Positions 19,561-28,242 of a DNA stretch of 64,000 nt are shown here, in pieces. The position numbers and the translations under genes were made by a program. The DNA comes from Acidobacteria bacterium AB60 (GTDB lineage Bacteria > Acidobacteriota > Terriglobia > Terriglobales > Acidobacteriaceae). Positions within the stretch are counted from its first letter, which is position 1; each line of letters opens with the position of its first letter. The DNA is taken from the NCBI GenBank assembly GCA_008682415.1, contig VANK01000003.1, forward strand, positions 124,001-188,000. Reading direction: 5' to 3'. Below the pieces are notes generated by a model that saw only the letters and a program-made list of their open reading frames with translations, did not search any database and had not been told where the DNA came from.

Positions 19561-20667
19561 TCAGCCCCACACCGCGCGCGCCACCTCTGCTACCAGTTGC
19601 AGCTTCGCCCACTGCTGCTCCTCGGTCAGCAGGTTCCCCTCCATCGTCGACGCAAATCCGCACTGCGGGCTCACCGCCAGCTGCTCCAGCGGAAGCACCT
19701 TCGCCGCTGCCTCGATCCGCCGCAGCACCTCGTCCTTCCGCTCCAGCTCCGGACGCTTGCTGCTGATCAGCCCCAGCACCACCACCTTGCCCTTGGGCAC
19801 GAACCGCAGCGGCTCAAACGTTCCTGACCGCTCGTCATCGTACTCCAGCAGAAAACGATCCACCGCCAGCTCATGGAACAGCCGCTCCGCAATAGCGTCG
19901 TACCCACCCTGCGCGTACCAGTGGCTGCGATTATTGCCACGGCACAGGTGGATCGCCAGCGTCACGCCCGCACCCCGTCCCGCGGCAAAGCAGGTGTTGT
20001 CGGCATTCAACGACGCCGTCAGCATCTGCGCCGGATCCACGCGCAGCTCCTGCTTCATCCACTCCGTCCACTTCGCGTCCAGGTAGTAGCTGTAGCGCGG
20101 CGCATCAATCTGCAGATACGAGATACCGCTCTTCGCTGTGGTCCGTATGTCCTCGGCCATAATCTGCGTCACCGCGTCCAGCAGCGCATACGGATCGTGA
20201 TACACCCGGTCGGTGATGCCGTATTTGAATGAGATCGCCGGAAACTGCGTGGCGCTCGGCATCGTGATCTTGATCGGTCCCGGCGCATGCTCGCGCAGAA
20301 ACGGAAGCTCGCGGCCCGTCAGCGGCTGCCGCTGCTTCAACCGCGCGGTCACGATTCCGTTGATGCTGCTTACCGCCGGCGTCGTGCTGCCGCCCTTCTT
20401 TTCATCGCTCCACGCTCGCGTCACGGCATCCCCAAAGTCGAACCCCTCCACCGCGTCGGTAAAGTCGCTCATGAAGTTGGTGCGCCGCAACTCCCCATCG
20501 GTAAAAACGTCCAGTCCGATCTCCTTCTGGCGCGCCAGAACCCGTTCGATATGCCGGTTCTCGAGCGCCTGCAGATCCTCGCTCGCAGAGCCGCCGCGCC
20601 GCGCCTCCAGCAGTTCTGCCGGCCGCAGGAAACTCCCTACATGGTCGGCCCGGTAGATCGTAGCCAT
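19561..20667 (-). CDS. MetE-like cobalamin-independent methyltransferase (short, C-terminal-domain type)
   Basis: A 368-residue protein of the methionine synthase II barrel family, corresponding to the catalytic C-terminal half of MetE. Zinc ligands appear as HLCRGN (His and Cys) and a late Cys in SPQCGF; substrate-site pieces include LQIDAPRY and the N-terminal RADHVGSFLRP. The ATG at 20667 has a very strong ribosome site (GGAAGGAGAGGGAG). It lies 45 bases downstream of the iclR-type regulator. Short members transfer methyl groups to homocysteine or act on other thiols. Its place beside an aromatic catabolic operon suggests handling of methyl groups from methoxylated aromatics, but this is inference. 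Confidence 0.85.
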   Translation of the reverse strand: MATIYRADHVGSFLRPAELLEARRGGSASEDLQALENRHIERVLARQKEIGLDVFTDGELRRTNFMSDFTDAVEGFDFGDAVTRAWSDEKKGGSTTPAVSSINGIVTARLKQRQPLTGRELPFLREHAPGPIKITMPSATQFPAISFKYGITDRVYHDPYALLDAVTQIMAEDIRTTAKSGISYLQIDAPRYSYYLDAKWTEWMKQELRVDPAQMLTASLNADNTCFAAGRGAGVTLAIHLCRGNNRSHWYAQGGYDAIAERLFHELAVDRFLLEYDDERSGTFEPLRFVPKGKVVVLGLISSKRPELERKDEVLRRIEAAAKVLPLEQLAVSPQCGFASTMEGNLLTEEQQWAKLQLVAEVARAVWG

Positions 20668-20712
20668 ACTCTCCCTCTCCTTCCGCATCCTCACAGGAAT
20701 CGCTCTTTGAAC

Positions 20713-21540
20713 TCACATCAACACATGACGCAGCGCCTGTGCGCCCTCCTGCAGCGCCGGCAGGCAACGCGTCATCAGCGTCATCCGATCCACGCGCGCC
20801 GCATGCGTACCAACATTGATCGCGGCCACCACCTGGCTGCTGCGCGTTCGCACCGGCACCGCGATCGACCGCAGCCCCGCCTCCAGTTCCTCATCCACCA
20901 CCGCGTATCCGTCTCGGCGCACCTGCTGGATGGCCTTCCTCAATTGCGGTATGCGCGTCACGGTCTTCGCCGTGTACGCCTTGGGCTTCAATTCTCGCAG
21001 GTACTTCTCCAGCCGGTCATCGGGAAGCGCGGCCAGCAGCACCCGGCCCATCGATGTGCAATATGCCGGCAGCCGGCTGCCCACCGAGAGACCTGCGGCC
21101 AGGATCCGGCTCGCCGCCGACCGCGCCACGTACACAATCTCATCGCCATCCAGCATGCTCATCGACGACGACTCATGCAGCTGTTCCGCAATCCTCTCCA
21201 GCACCGGCCGCGCTGACTCCACCACCGATGAGGACGAGAGGAACGAGAACCCCAGCCGCAGCACCTGTGTCCGCAGCCGGTACACCTGCCGCGACCGCTC
21301 TACGTATCCCAGCTGTTCAAGGGTCAGCAGGATGCGCCGGATCGCCGCGCGCGAGATTCCCGTGTCATGCCCGATCTCCACAATGCTGCGCCCCTCGGCA
21401 TGGTTCTCGAAGCTCTCCACCACCCGCAGCCCGCGCGCCAGCGACAGCATGAAGTCGGGATTTCCGGCGTGTGCCTCAAACCCGTCGCGGCTGACTGATG
21501 TGGCGGAGTTCGTCACGGGTTGGGAGCGCCGTGCAGGCAT
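20713..21540 (-). CDS. IclR-family regulator of the PcaR/PcaU/PobR branch
   Basis: A 275-residue IclR-type regulator. The N-terminal winged helix-turn-helix includes FMLSLARGLRVVESF and TGISRAAIRRILLTLEQLGYV, a pattern characteristic of the beta-ketoadipate branch (PcaR, PcaU, PobR). The C-terminal effector domain has SMGRVLLAALP and DEELEAGLRSIAVPV. It is divergent from pcaI with only 73 bases between them, and a palindrome fitting this family lies there. The likely effector is beta-ketoadipate, protocatechuate or 4-hydroxybenzoate; the sequence does not decide between activation and repression. The start is uncertain: the ATG at 21540 has no clear ribosome site. Confidence 0.88.
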   Translation of the reverse strand: MPARRSQPVTNSATSVSRDGFEAHAGNPDFMLSLARGLRVVESFENHAEGRSIVEIGHDTGISRAAIRRILLTLEQLGYVERSRQVYRLRTQVLRLGFSFLSSSSVVESARPVLERIAEQLHESSSMSMLDGDEIVYVARSAASRILAAGLSVGSRLPAYCTSMGRVLLAALPDDRLEKYLRELKPKAYTAKTVTRIPQLRKAIQQVRRDGYAVVDEELEAGLRSIAVPVRTRSSQVVAAINVGTHAARVDRMTLMTRCLPALQEGAQALRHVLM

Positions 21541-21556
21541 GCGCGATTATCGCACA
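21540..21556. promoter_or_regulatory. Probable operator for the IclR-type regulator
   Basis: The sequence TGCGCGATTATCGCACA is a palindrome with 8-base arms around a single T and one mismatch. It resembles the operator half-sites of Acinetobacter PcaU/PobR (a TCGATAATCGCAC-like core). It sits between divergent iclR and pcaI and touches the assigned iclR ATG, which would suit autoregulation or indicate a later iclR start. Confidence 0.55.
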
Positions 21557-21613
21557 GGTTGTACAGAATCGGTGCCATGGGCCATAATCTCGTCCATCCC
21601 GGAAGGAGCCCGC

Positions 21614-22480
21614 ATGGCGGAGTGGACAACCCTGGCCGAAGCCGTCAAGGCCCACGTCCACGATGGGCAAACCATTGCCATGGAGGGATTCACTCACCTC
21701 ATTCCCTTCGCCGCCGGCCACGAGATCATTCGCCAGCGCCGCCGCAACCTGTCGCTTATCCGCATGACTCCCGACCTGATCTACGATCAGCTCATCGGCG
21801 CAGGTTGTGCGGCCCGCATGACGTTCTCCTGGGGCGGCAATCCCGGCGTGGGCTCGCTCCACCGCTTTCGCGATGCGGTCGAGAACGGCTGGCCCGCCCC
21901 TCTCGCCATTGAAGAGCGCAGTCACAGCGACCTCGCCAACGCCTACGTGGCGGGCGCTGCCAACCTCCCCTTCGCCGTTCTCCGCGGATACACGGGGTCC
22001 GACTTCGCGCGCGTCAACGACCGCATTCGCAGCATCACCTGCCCCTTCACCGGCGAGGTGCTCGCAGCCACTCCCGCCGTCCGGCCTGACGTCGCCATCA
22101 TCCACGCCCAGAAAGCCGACTTCAAAGGGAATGTCCTGCTGTGGGGTATCCTCGGCGTGCAGAAGGAAGCCGTGCTCGCCGCCAAAACTGCCATCGTCAC
22201 CGTGGAGGAGCGCGTGCCTTCCCTCGAAGCGCCTCCAAACGCCTGCGTGCTTCCCTCGTGGGTCGTTACGGCCGTCTGCGAGGTGCCGCGCGGCGCCACG
22301 CCCTCCTATGCGCACGGGTACTACGACCGCGACAACCTCTTCTATCAGGCCTGGGACGAGGTCTCGCGTGACCGCGGCCGCTTCGCGGCCTGGCTGGACC
22401 GCTACATCTACGCCACCTCCGATTTCGCCGACTACCGGAAACTCCAATCCGATCTCCGCGCTCAGGCGGTGTCCTCATGA
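21614..22480 (+). CDS. pcaI: 3-oxoadipate CoA-transferase, subunit A
   Basis: First subunit of succinyl-CoA:3-oxoadipate CoA-transferase, which activates beta-ketoadipate. The 288 residues match the CoA-transferase alpha fold (GQTIAMEGFTHLIPFAA near the N-terminus, TFSWGGNPGVGSLHRF, HAQKADFKGNVLLWG). The ATG at 21614 has a GGAAGGAG site. The stop overlaps the start of pcaJ (ATGA). It opens a long plus-strand operon divergent from the iclR gene. Other acid-CoA transferases share this fold; the specificity call rests on the complete pca gene set. Confidence 0.9.
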   Translation: MAEWTTLAEAVKAHVHDGQTIAMEGFTHLIPFAAGHEIIRQRRRNLSLIRMTPDLIYDQLIGAGCAARMTFSWGGNPGVGSLHRFRDAVENGWPAPLAIEERSHSDLANAYVAGAANLPFAVLRGYTGSDFARVNDRIRSITCPFTGEVLAATPAVRPDVAIIHAQKADFKGNVLLWGILGVQKEAVLAAKTAIVTVEERVPSLEAPPNACVLPSWVVTAVCEVPRGATPSYAHGYYDRDNLFYQAWDEVSRDRGRFAAWLDRYIYATSDFADYRKLQSDLRAQAVSS

Positions 22481-23262
22481 GCCAGGCCTGCACCTCGGAG
22501 GAGACCATGACCGTCGCGGCCGCGCGCATGCTGCGCGACGGGGCCGTCTGCTTCGTCGGCATCGGCCTGCCCTCCACGGCCGCCAACCTTGCCCGCCTCA
22601 CCCACGCGCCCAATGCCGTGCTGGTCTATGAGTCCGGGCCCATCGGCGCCAAGCCTTCAGTGCTTCCGCTCTCCATCGGCGATGGCAACCTTGCTGAAAC
22701 CGCGGACACGGTCGTGTCCACCCCGGAGATCTTCCGCTACTGGCTGCAGGGAGGGCGTATCGACGTTGGCTTTCTCGGCGCCGCTCAACTCGATCGCTTC
22801 GCCAACATCAACACGACTGTAGTGGGCCCGTACCACAATCCCAAGGTCCGTCTTCCCGGGGCCGGGGGTGCCCCGGAGATCAGCTCGTCGGCCGGCGAAG
22901 TTCTGGTCATCGTCAAGCACTCCCGGCGCACCCTCGTCGAGAAACTCGACTTCATCACCTCCGTCGGCTTTCTCACCGGCGGTGGCGCGCGCGAACGCGC
23001 CGGCCTGCTGGGCAAGGGCCCCGTGGCCGTGATTACCGACCTGTGCATCCTGCGCCCGCACCCCGTCACCCGCGAACTGCAGGTTGCCGCCATCCATCCC
23101 GGTGTCGCGCGCGATACCATCGTCGACGCAACCGGCTGGCCCATTCAGTTCTCCGATGATTGCGGCGAGACCCAAGCGCCCACCATCAACGAGCTCGAGG
23201 TGCTTCGCGAGCTCCTCGCCCGCACCGCCGCCGCCCACGGCGTCTCCGGAGAGGCCGCATGA
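22477..23262 (+). CDS. pcaJ: 3-oxoadipate CoA-transferase, subunit B
   Basis: Second subunit of the CoA-transferase (261 residues). The catalytic Glu is E52 in LVYESGPIG. GGARERAGLLGKGP and the Gly-rich FVGIGLPSTAANLA are typical. Start and stop both overlap neighbours (ATGA with pcaI, ATGA with pcaF), so translation of the three genes is probably coupled. Together with PcaI it forms 3-oxoadipyl-CoA for the thiolase encoded next. Confidence 0.9.
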   Translation: MSQACTSEETMTVAAARMLRDGAVCFVGIGLPSTAANLARLTHAPNAVLVYESGPIGAKPSVLPLSIGDGNLAETADTVVSTPEIFRYWLQGGRIDVGFLGAAQLDRFANINTTVVGPYHNPKVRLPGAGGAPEISSSAGEVLVIVKHSRRTLVEKLDFITSVGFLTGGGARERAGLLGKGPVAVITDLCILRPHPVTRELQVAAIHPGVARDTIVDATGWPIQFSDDCGETQAPTINELEVLRELLARTAAAHGVSGEAA

Positions 23263-24458
23263 GACGCGTCTTCCTTTGCGATGCGGTGCGCACCCCCATC
23301 GGCCGCTACGGCGGCGCCCTCGCTTCCGTGCGCGCAGACGACCTGGCGGCTATTCCCCTTCGCGAGCTGATGCGCCGCAATCCGCAGGTCGACTGGGCCG
23401 CCGTCGATGACGTCTTCCTCGGCTGCGCCAACCAGGCCGGCGAAGACAATCGCAACATCGCGCGCATGGCGCTGCTTCTCGCCGGTTTGCCCGAGACCGT
23501 CCCCGGTGCCACCCTCAATCGGCTGTGCGGCTCAGGCATGGATGCCGTCGGAACTGCGGCCCGCGCCATTGCTTGTGGTGAATCCGACCTCGTCCTCGCC
23601 GGCGGCGTCGAATCCATGTCCCGTGCCCCCTTCGTGATGGGCAAGGCCGAGACCGCCTTCCAGCGCAGCGTGGAGATCTACGACACCACCCTCGGATGGC
23701 GCTTCGTAAACCCGCGCATGAGCCACCTCTACGGCACCGACTCCATGCCCGAAACCGGCGAGAACGTCGCCCGCGAATGCTCCATCGAGCGCGCCGCCCA
23801 GGATGCCTTCGCCCTCCGCAGCCAGCAGCGCGCTGCCCGCGCCGCCAGCGACGGCTTCTTCGCGGCCGAGATCGTCCCCGTCGAGATCGCAGGCAAGAGC
23901 GGCAGTACCATCATTGACCGCGACGAGCACCCGCGGCCCGATACAACGGCCGAGAAACTCGCCGCCCTCAAGCCTCTCTTTCCCGGCGGCACCGTCACTG
24001 CAGGCAACGCCTCCGGCGTCAACGATGGCGCAGCAGCCATGATTCTCGCCTCTTCCGAAGCCGTCGCCCGCTATCAGCTCAAGCCGCGCGCGCACATCCT
24101 CGGCATGGCCACCGCCGGTGTTGCTCCCCGCGTCATGGGCATCGGTCCTGTGCCTGCCACCCAAAAACTGCTTGCACGTATCAAGCTGCGTCTCGCCGAC
24201 TTTGATTGGATCCAGCTCAACGAAGCCTTCGCCAGCCAGTCGCTCGCGTGTCTGCGGCAGCTGGGCCTTCCCGACGACGCGGAGCACGTCAATCACACCA
24301 GCGGCGCCATCGCGCTCGGCCATCCCCTGGGCATGAGTGGAGCCCGCCTGGTGATGACCGCCGCGCACCACCTCGAACACTTCGGCGGGAAGCTCGCCCT
24401 CGCAACCATGTGCATCGGCGTCGGGCAGGGCATCGCCCTCGCTCTCGAGCAGGCCTGA
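23259..24458 (+). CDS. pcaF: 3-oxoadipyl-CoA thiolase
   Basis: Cleaves 3-oxoadipyl-CoA with CoA to succinyl-CoA and acetyl-CoA, the last step of the beta-ketoadipate pathway. The 399 residues have all thiolase signatures: nucleophile C90 in LNRLCGSGMDAV, the substrate-loop NHTSGAIALGHPLGMSGAR with catalytic His, and the final Cys in MCIGVGQG. The ATG overlaps the pcaJ stop. The beginning RRVFLCDAVRTPIGRYGGAL is typical of PcaF/PaaJ. The protocatechuate dioxygenase genes follow after 9 bases. Confidence 0.94.
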   Translation: MRRVFLCDAVRTPIGRYGGALASVRADDLAAIPLRELMRRNPQVDWAAVDDVFLGCANQAGEDNRNIARMALLLAGLPETVPGATLNRLCGSGMDAVGTAARAIACGESDLVLAGGVESMSRAPFVMGKAETAFQRSVEIYDTTLGWRFVNPRMSHLYGTDSMPETGENVARECSIERAAQDAFALRSQQRAARAASDGFFAAEIVPVEIAGKSGSTIIDRDEHPRPDTTAEKLAALKPLFPGGTVTAGNASGVNDGAAAMILASSEAVARYQLKPRAHILGMATAGVAPRVMGIGPVPATQKLLARIKLRLADFDWIQLNEAFASQSLACLRQLGLPDDAEHVNHTSGAIALGHPLGMSGARLVMTAAHHLEHFGGKLALATMCIGVGQGIALALEQA

Positions 24459-24467
24459 GGAGGAACA

Positions 24468-25181
24468 GTGAGCGATCTGCCGACCGTCGAACTGCCCCTG
24501 CCCGGCACGCAGCCCGAGTACCACTACCCGCCCTACGTCTCCACCATCGCGCGTTCCCCGCGCCAGCCCCTGCTTCCGCTTCCCCTCACGCGGACGGAAA
24601 CTACCGGCCCCGTCTTCCGTCCCAACCTGCTCCGCGTCGGCGACAGCGACCTCACCGCCCAGCATGCCGCCCCGCCCCTGGGCGAGCGCATCTACGTCCA
24701 CGGCCGCGTGCTCGATGAAGACGGTCGTCCCGTTCGCAACGCGCTCGTCGAGATCTGGCAGGCCAACTCCGCCGGCCGCTATCGCCACAAGGTCGACACC
24801 TACAACGCTCCGCTCGATCCCAACTTCACTGGTGAAGGCCGCACCCTCACCGACGACAACGGCTACTACTGCTTCAAGACCATCAAGCCTGGTCCTTACC
24901 CGTGGGGCAATCACCATAACGCCTGGCGGCCTTCCCACATCCACTTCTCCCTCTTCGGCGCAGGCATCCTCTCGCGTCTGGTGACGCAGATGTACTTCCC
25001 TGGCGACCCGCTCCAGCCCCTCGATCCCATCTTCAACAGCATCCCCGATCCGGACGCGCGCCAACGCCTCGTTTCGAAGCTGGACATGCAGCGCGCCGAA
25101 GACAGCTACGCCCTCGCCTACGCGTTTGACATCGTCCTGCGCGGCTCTCATGACACACCCTTCGAGGAGAACCATCGATGA
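24468..25181 (+). CDS. pcaH: Protocatechuate 3,4-dioxygenase, beta subunit
   Basis: Intradiol ring cleavage of protocatechuate to 3-carboxy-cis,cis-muconate; this subunit binds the non-haem Fe(III). The ligands are visible: Y105 (GRYRHK), Y144 (PGPYPWGN), H157 and H159 (RPSHIHF). The 237 residues match the family. The GTG start has an AGGAGGA site. Its stop overlaps the ATG of pcaG. Since both subunits are present, the enzyme should be the classical (alpha-beta-Fe) oligomer. Confidence 0.95.
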   Translation: MSDLPTVELPLPGTQPEYHYPPYVSTIARSPRQPLLPLPLTRTETTGPVFRPNLLRVGDSDLTAQHAAPPLGERIYVHGRVLDEDGRPVRNALVEIWQANSAGRYRHKVDTYNAPLDPNFTGEGRTLTDDNGYYCFKTIKPGPYPWGNHHNAWRPSHIHFSLFGAGILSRLVTQMYFPGDPLQPLDPIFNSIPDPDARQRLVSKLDMQRAEDSYALAYAFDIVLRGSHDTPFEENHR

Positions 25182-25714
25182 GCGCGCCATCAAAATGGAT
25201 TCCCGCAAGCTCGCAGACCGTCGGCCCCTACTTCCGCATCGGCTTGGAGTACCTGCTCGACCGCCCCGCCCTCAGCGCCTCCGAAGCCCTCCTCGTGCGC
25301 GGCAAAGTACTCGACCGCGACCTCGCCCCCGTCTCCGATGCCATGCTGGAATTCTGGTCGCCGGCCTGCCCCGCCGCCTCCTCCTCCGACGCGGTCCCTT
25401 CCGGCTTTCTCCGCGTCGGCACCGATGACGACGGCGCATTCACCGCCGCGCTCCCCCGTCCGCAGCCGCATCCTGAACAGAACGGCATCCAGCAGGCCCC
25501 ACACTTCCTGGTCCTTGTCTTCGCCCGTGGCCTCCTGCGCCACCTCATCACCCGCATCTACTTCGAGGACGAGCCCGCCAACGCCACCGATCCGGTCCTG
25601 CAATCCATACCCGCGGCCCGCCGCCAAACCCTCATCGCCCAACACCGCGACGGCGCCTATTCTTGGAACGTGCATCTCCAGGGCCCCGAAGAGACCGTAT
25701 TCTTTGCCTGGTGA
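25178..25714 (+). CDS. pcaG: Protocatechuate 3,4-dioxygenase, alpha subunit
   Basis: Non-catalytic partner of PcaH that shapes the substrate pocket. The 178 residues begin with the family pattern SSQTVGPYFRIGL and contain APHFLVLVFARGLLRHLITRIYF; the iron ligands of the beta subunit are absent, as expected. ATG overlaps the pcaH stop. Downstream pcaB starts 12 bases later. Confidence 0.94.
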   Translation: MSAPSKWIPASSQTVGPYFRIGLEYLLDRPALSASEALLVRGKVLDRDLAPVSDAMLEFWSPACPAASSSDAVPSGFLRVGTDDDGAFTAALPRPQPHPEQNGIQQAPHFLVLVFARGLLRHLITRIYFEDEPANATDPVLQSIPAARRQTLIAQHRDGAYSWNVHLQGPEETVFFAW

Positions 25715-25726
25715 AAGAGCCTGCCC

Positions 25727-27082
25727 ATGTCTGACGGCCTCAACTCGTTCCTGTTCTCCACGCCCGCCATGTCGCGCGTCTTCTCCGACGACGCACATCT
25801 GCGCGCCCTCCTGCGCTTCGAGCACGCGCTCGCGCAGGCCCTCGAGAACACCGGCCTCGCCGTTCCCGGCGCCTCGCAGGAACTGTCTCTCTTCCTCGAC
25901 CCATCCTTTCTCGACCTCCCGTCCCTTCAACGCGAAGCCGCCGACGCCGGCAACATCGTCATCCCGCTCCTGCGCCAACTCACCGCCGCCGTCAGCGCCC
26001 GCAACGAACCCGCCTCCCGCGCCATCCACCGCGGCGCCACCAGCCAGGACGTCCTCGATACCGCCCTCATCCTGCAGATCGCCGAAGCCCTGCCCCTCCT
26101 CGAAACCGCCCTTGCCGCCCTCGACGCCGCCCTCGTCGCCCAAACCCGCGCCCACGCCGACACCCTGCTCTCCGGCCGAACCTGGCTGCAGCCCGGCCCC
26201 CCCGTCACCCTCGGCCTCAAACTCGCCGGCATCCTCGCCGCCCTTCGTCGCGACCGCGATCGTCTCCGCGCCGCATCCCAACGCGCCCTCGTCCTGCAAT
26301 TCGGAGGCGCCGTCGGCACCCGCGCTTCCCTCGGTGACGCCGCCCCCGCCGTCTCCCGCGAACTCGCCCGCATCCTCCATCTCCGCGAACCCGAACTCCC
26401 CTGGCACACGCACCGCGATCGCCTCGTCGAACTCGTGCAGCTCCTCGCCCTCCTCACCGGCTCGCTCGCCAAGTTCGCCCGCGACATCGCCCTCCTCATG
26501 CAACCGGAAGTCGCCGAAGCCTCCGAAGCAACCAGCCCCGCCCGCGGCGGCTCCTCCACCATGCCCCACAAGCACAACCCCGTCGCCTGTGCCGCGATCC
26601 TCGCCATCCACACCCGCATGCCCGCCCTCGCCGCAACCATGCTCCACGCCATGCCGCAGGAGCACGAGCGCGCACTCGGCCTCTGGCAGGCGGAGTGGCA
26701 AACCGTACCCGAAGCCTTTCGCCTCGCCGCTGCCGCCCTCGCCTACGCAACCGACATCGCGACGCACCTCCACGTCGACCCCGACCGCATGCGTGCCAAC
26801 CTCGATGCGCTCCTCGGCCTCAACCTGTCTGAAGCCGTCAGCACCGCCCTCGCGGACAATATCGGCCGCGCCGCCGCCCACGATCTCCTCCGCCGCGCTG
26901 CCGCCCGCGCGCAGCACGCCAAGCTTCCCCTGGCCGACGTGCTCAAGCAACTTCCTGAAGTCACGCAGCACCTCAGCCCCAGCGAGATCGATCGCCTCCT
27001 TGACCCGCGCCATTATCTCGGCAGCACCCAGCGCTTCATCGCCGCTGTTCTTCGAGAGGATCATGACTCCGCTCAGCGTTGA
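25727..27082 (+). CDS. pcaB: 3-carboxy-cis,cis-muconate cycloisomerase
   Basis: Cyclises 3-carboxymuconate to 4-carboxymuconolactone; member of the fumarase/aspartase superfamily. The 451 residues carry the superfamily signature GSSTMPHKHNP (about residue 280), the TSQDVLDTA segment and the RGATSQD loop. It overlaps the start of pcaD by 20 bases. Length and position inside pca genes separate it from adenylosuccinate lyase. A 624-codon open frame exists on the opposite strand of this gene but is a shadow of the C-rich codon use. Confidence 0.94.
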   Translation: MSDGLNSFLFSTPAMSRVFSDDAHLRALLRFEHALAQALENTGLAVPGASQELSLFLDPSFLDLPSLQREAADAGNIVIPLLRQLTAAVSARNEPASRAIHRGATSQDVLDTALILQIAEALPLLETALAALDAALVAQTRAHADTLLSGRTWLQPGPPVTLGLKLAGILAALRRDRDRLRAASQRALVLQFGGAVGTRASLGDAAPAVSRELARILHLREPELPWHTHRDRLVELVQLLALLTGSLAKFARDIALLMQPEVAEASEATSPARGGSSTMPHKHNPVACAAILAIHTRMPALAATMLHAMPQEHERALGLWQAEWQTVPEAFRLAAAALAYATDIATHLHVDPDRMRANLDALLGLNLSEAVSTALADNIGRAAAHDLLRRAAARAQHAKLPLADVLKQLPEVTQHLSPSEIDRLLDPRHYLGSTQRFIAAVLREDHDSAQR

Positions 27083-27857
27083 ACTGCGCCTGCACCACGT
27101 CCTGAGCGGCCGCCCCGGCCGCGATCTCCTCGTGCTCAGTCATTCGTTCGGCGCCAGCATGCGCCTGTGGGACAACGTCCTCCCCGCGCTCGAAGCCGAG
27201 TATCGCGTCCTCCGCTACGACATGCGCGGTCACGGCGCCAGCAGCGCGCCCGCGGCCCCATGCACCGTTCACGATCTCGCCGGCGACGTCCTCGGCTTGC
27301 TCGACTCCATCCACGTCGAACACGCGCTCTTCTGCGGCCTCTCCATCGGCGGCCTCATCGGCATGACCCTCGCTCTCCACGCGCCGCACCGACTCAACGC
27401 CCTTGTCCTCGCCAACACCGCGGCCCGCATCGGCACGCCGCAAATGTGGGACGAACGCATCGCCCTCGTACACCAAGCCGGATTAGCCCCGCTCATCCCA
27501 TCCGCGCTCGAACGGGGATTCACCGCCGCCTATCGCCGCGATCACAATCACGAGATGCAGCGCGCGCAGCAGATGATCGCCGCCACCAGCGTCGAAGGAT
27601 ACTGTGCCGGCTGCGCGGTCCTGCGCGACACTGATCTTCGCGAACGCATTTCGGCCATCCAGGTCCCCACGCTCGTCATCGCAGGCGCGCACGATCCCGT
27701 CACCACACCCTCCGACGGCCAGCAGTTGGCGGCCGCCGTGCGCGGCTCTCGCTACGTGGAGCTACCCGCCGCTCATCTCTCCGCGTGGGAGCGGCCCCAG
27801 GACTTCGCGCGCGCAATACTCGACTTTTGCCCGTCCGAAAGGAGCAACCATGGATGA
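27063..27857 (+). CDS. pcaD: 3-oxoadipate enol-lactonase
   Basis: Alpha/beta hydrolase opening 3-oxoadipate enol-lactone to 3-oxoadipate. The 264 residues show LSHSFGAS (oxyanion region), nucleophile S94 in FCGLSIGGLIG, the Asp in GAHDPVT and the His in PAAHLSAWE. The ATG at 27063 lies inside the end of pcaB, and the stop overlaps the start of pcaC, so it is embedded in the operon. The gene is separate from pcaC, unlike the pcaL fusion found in actinobacteria. Confidence 0.93.
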   Translation: MTPLSVELRLHHVLSGRPGRDLLVLSHSFGASMRLWDNVLPALEAEYRVLRYDMRGHGASSAPAAPCTVHDLAGDVLGLLDSIHVEHALFCGLSIGGLIGMTLALHAPHRLNALVLANTAARIGTPQMWDERIALVHQAGLAPLIPSALERGFTAAYRRDHNHEMQRAQQMIAATSVEGYCAGCAVLRDTDLRERISAIQVPTLVIAGAHDPVTTPSDGQQLAAAVRGSRYVELPAAHLSAWERPQDFARAILDFCPSERSNHG

Positions 27858-28236
27858 GCGGGAGCGTCACGCAACAGGAATGACAACGCGCCGCGCCGTT
27901 CTCGGCGACGAACACGTGGCTCGCGCAGAATCCGCGAAGACCGCTTTCGATGCGGACTTCCAGGACCTCATCACGCGCTACGCCTGGGGCGAGATCTGGA
28001 CACGGCCCGGCCTGCCCCGGCCCACGCGCAGCCTTATCACCCTCGCCCTCATGGTCGCGCTCAATCGCCCGGAAGAACTGCGTCTGCATCTGCGCGCCGC
28101 CCTGGCCAACGGCGTCACCCAGGCCGAAATCAGTGAGCTCCTGCTGCATTGCGCCGTCTACTGCGGCCTCCCCGCGGCCAACGCCGCCTTTCACCTCGCC
28201 AAAGAAATCTTCGCCGCCGCGCCCGGGGAGCGCTAG
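27850..28236 (+). CDS. pcaC: 4-carboxymuconolactone decarboxylase
   Basis: Decarboxylates 4-carboxymuconolactone to 3-oxoadipate enol-lactone. The 128 residues match the CMD/AhpD-like fold: DFQDLITRYAWGEIWTRPGL and PRPTRSLITLALMVALNRPEELRLH, then LLHCAVYCGLPAANAAF. The ATG at 27850 follows GGAGCAACC and overlaps the pcaD stop by eight bases. pobA begins six bases after its stop. Confidence 0.95.
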   Translation: MDERERHATGMTTRRAVLGDEHVARAESAKTAFDADFQDLITRYAWGEIWTRPGLPRPTRSLITLALMVALNRPEELRLHLRAALANGVTQAEISELLLHCAVYCGLPAANAAFHLAKEIFAAAPGER

Positions 28237-28242
28237 CCCTGC

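Noticed and set aside
25190..27064. 624-codon open frame on the minus strand opposite pcaG/pcaB
   Set aside because: It is antisense to two clear enzyme genes, is dominated by Gly/Ala/Glu low-complexity sequence and shows no domain. Stop-free antisense frames are expected with such C-rich codon use.
25338..27857. 839-codon plus-strand frame running through pcaG, pcaB and pcaD
   Set aside because: Only its last 264 codons (PcaD, from 27063) are protein-like; the first part is Pro/Ser/Thr-rich out-of-frame reading of pcaG and pcaB.
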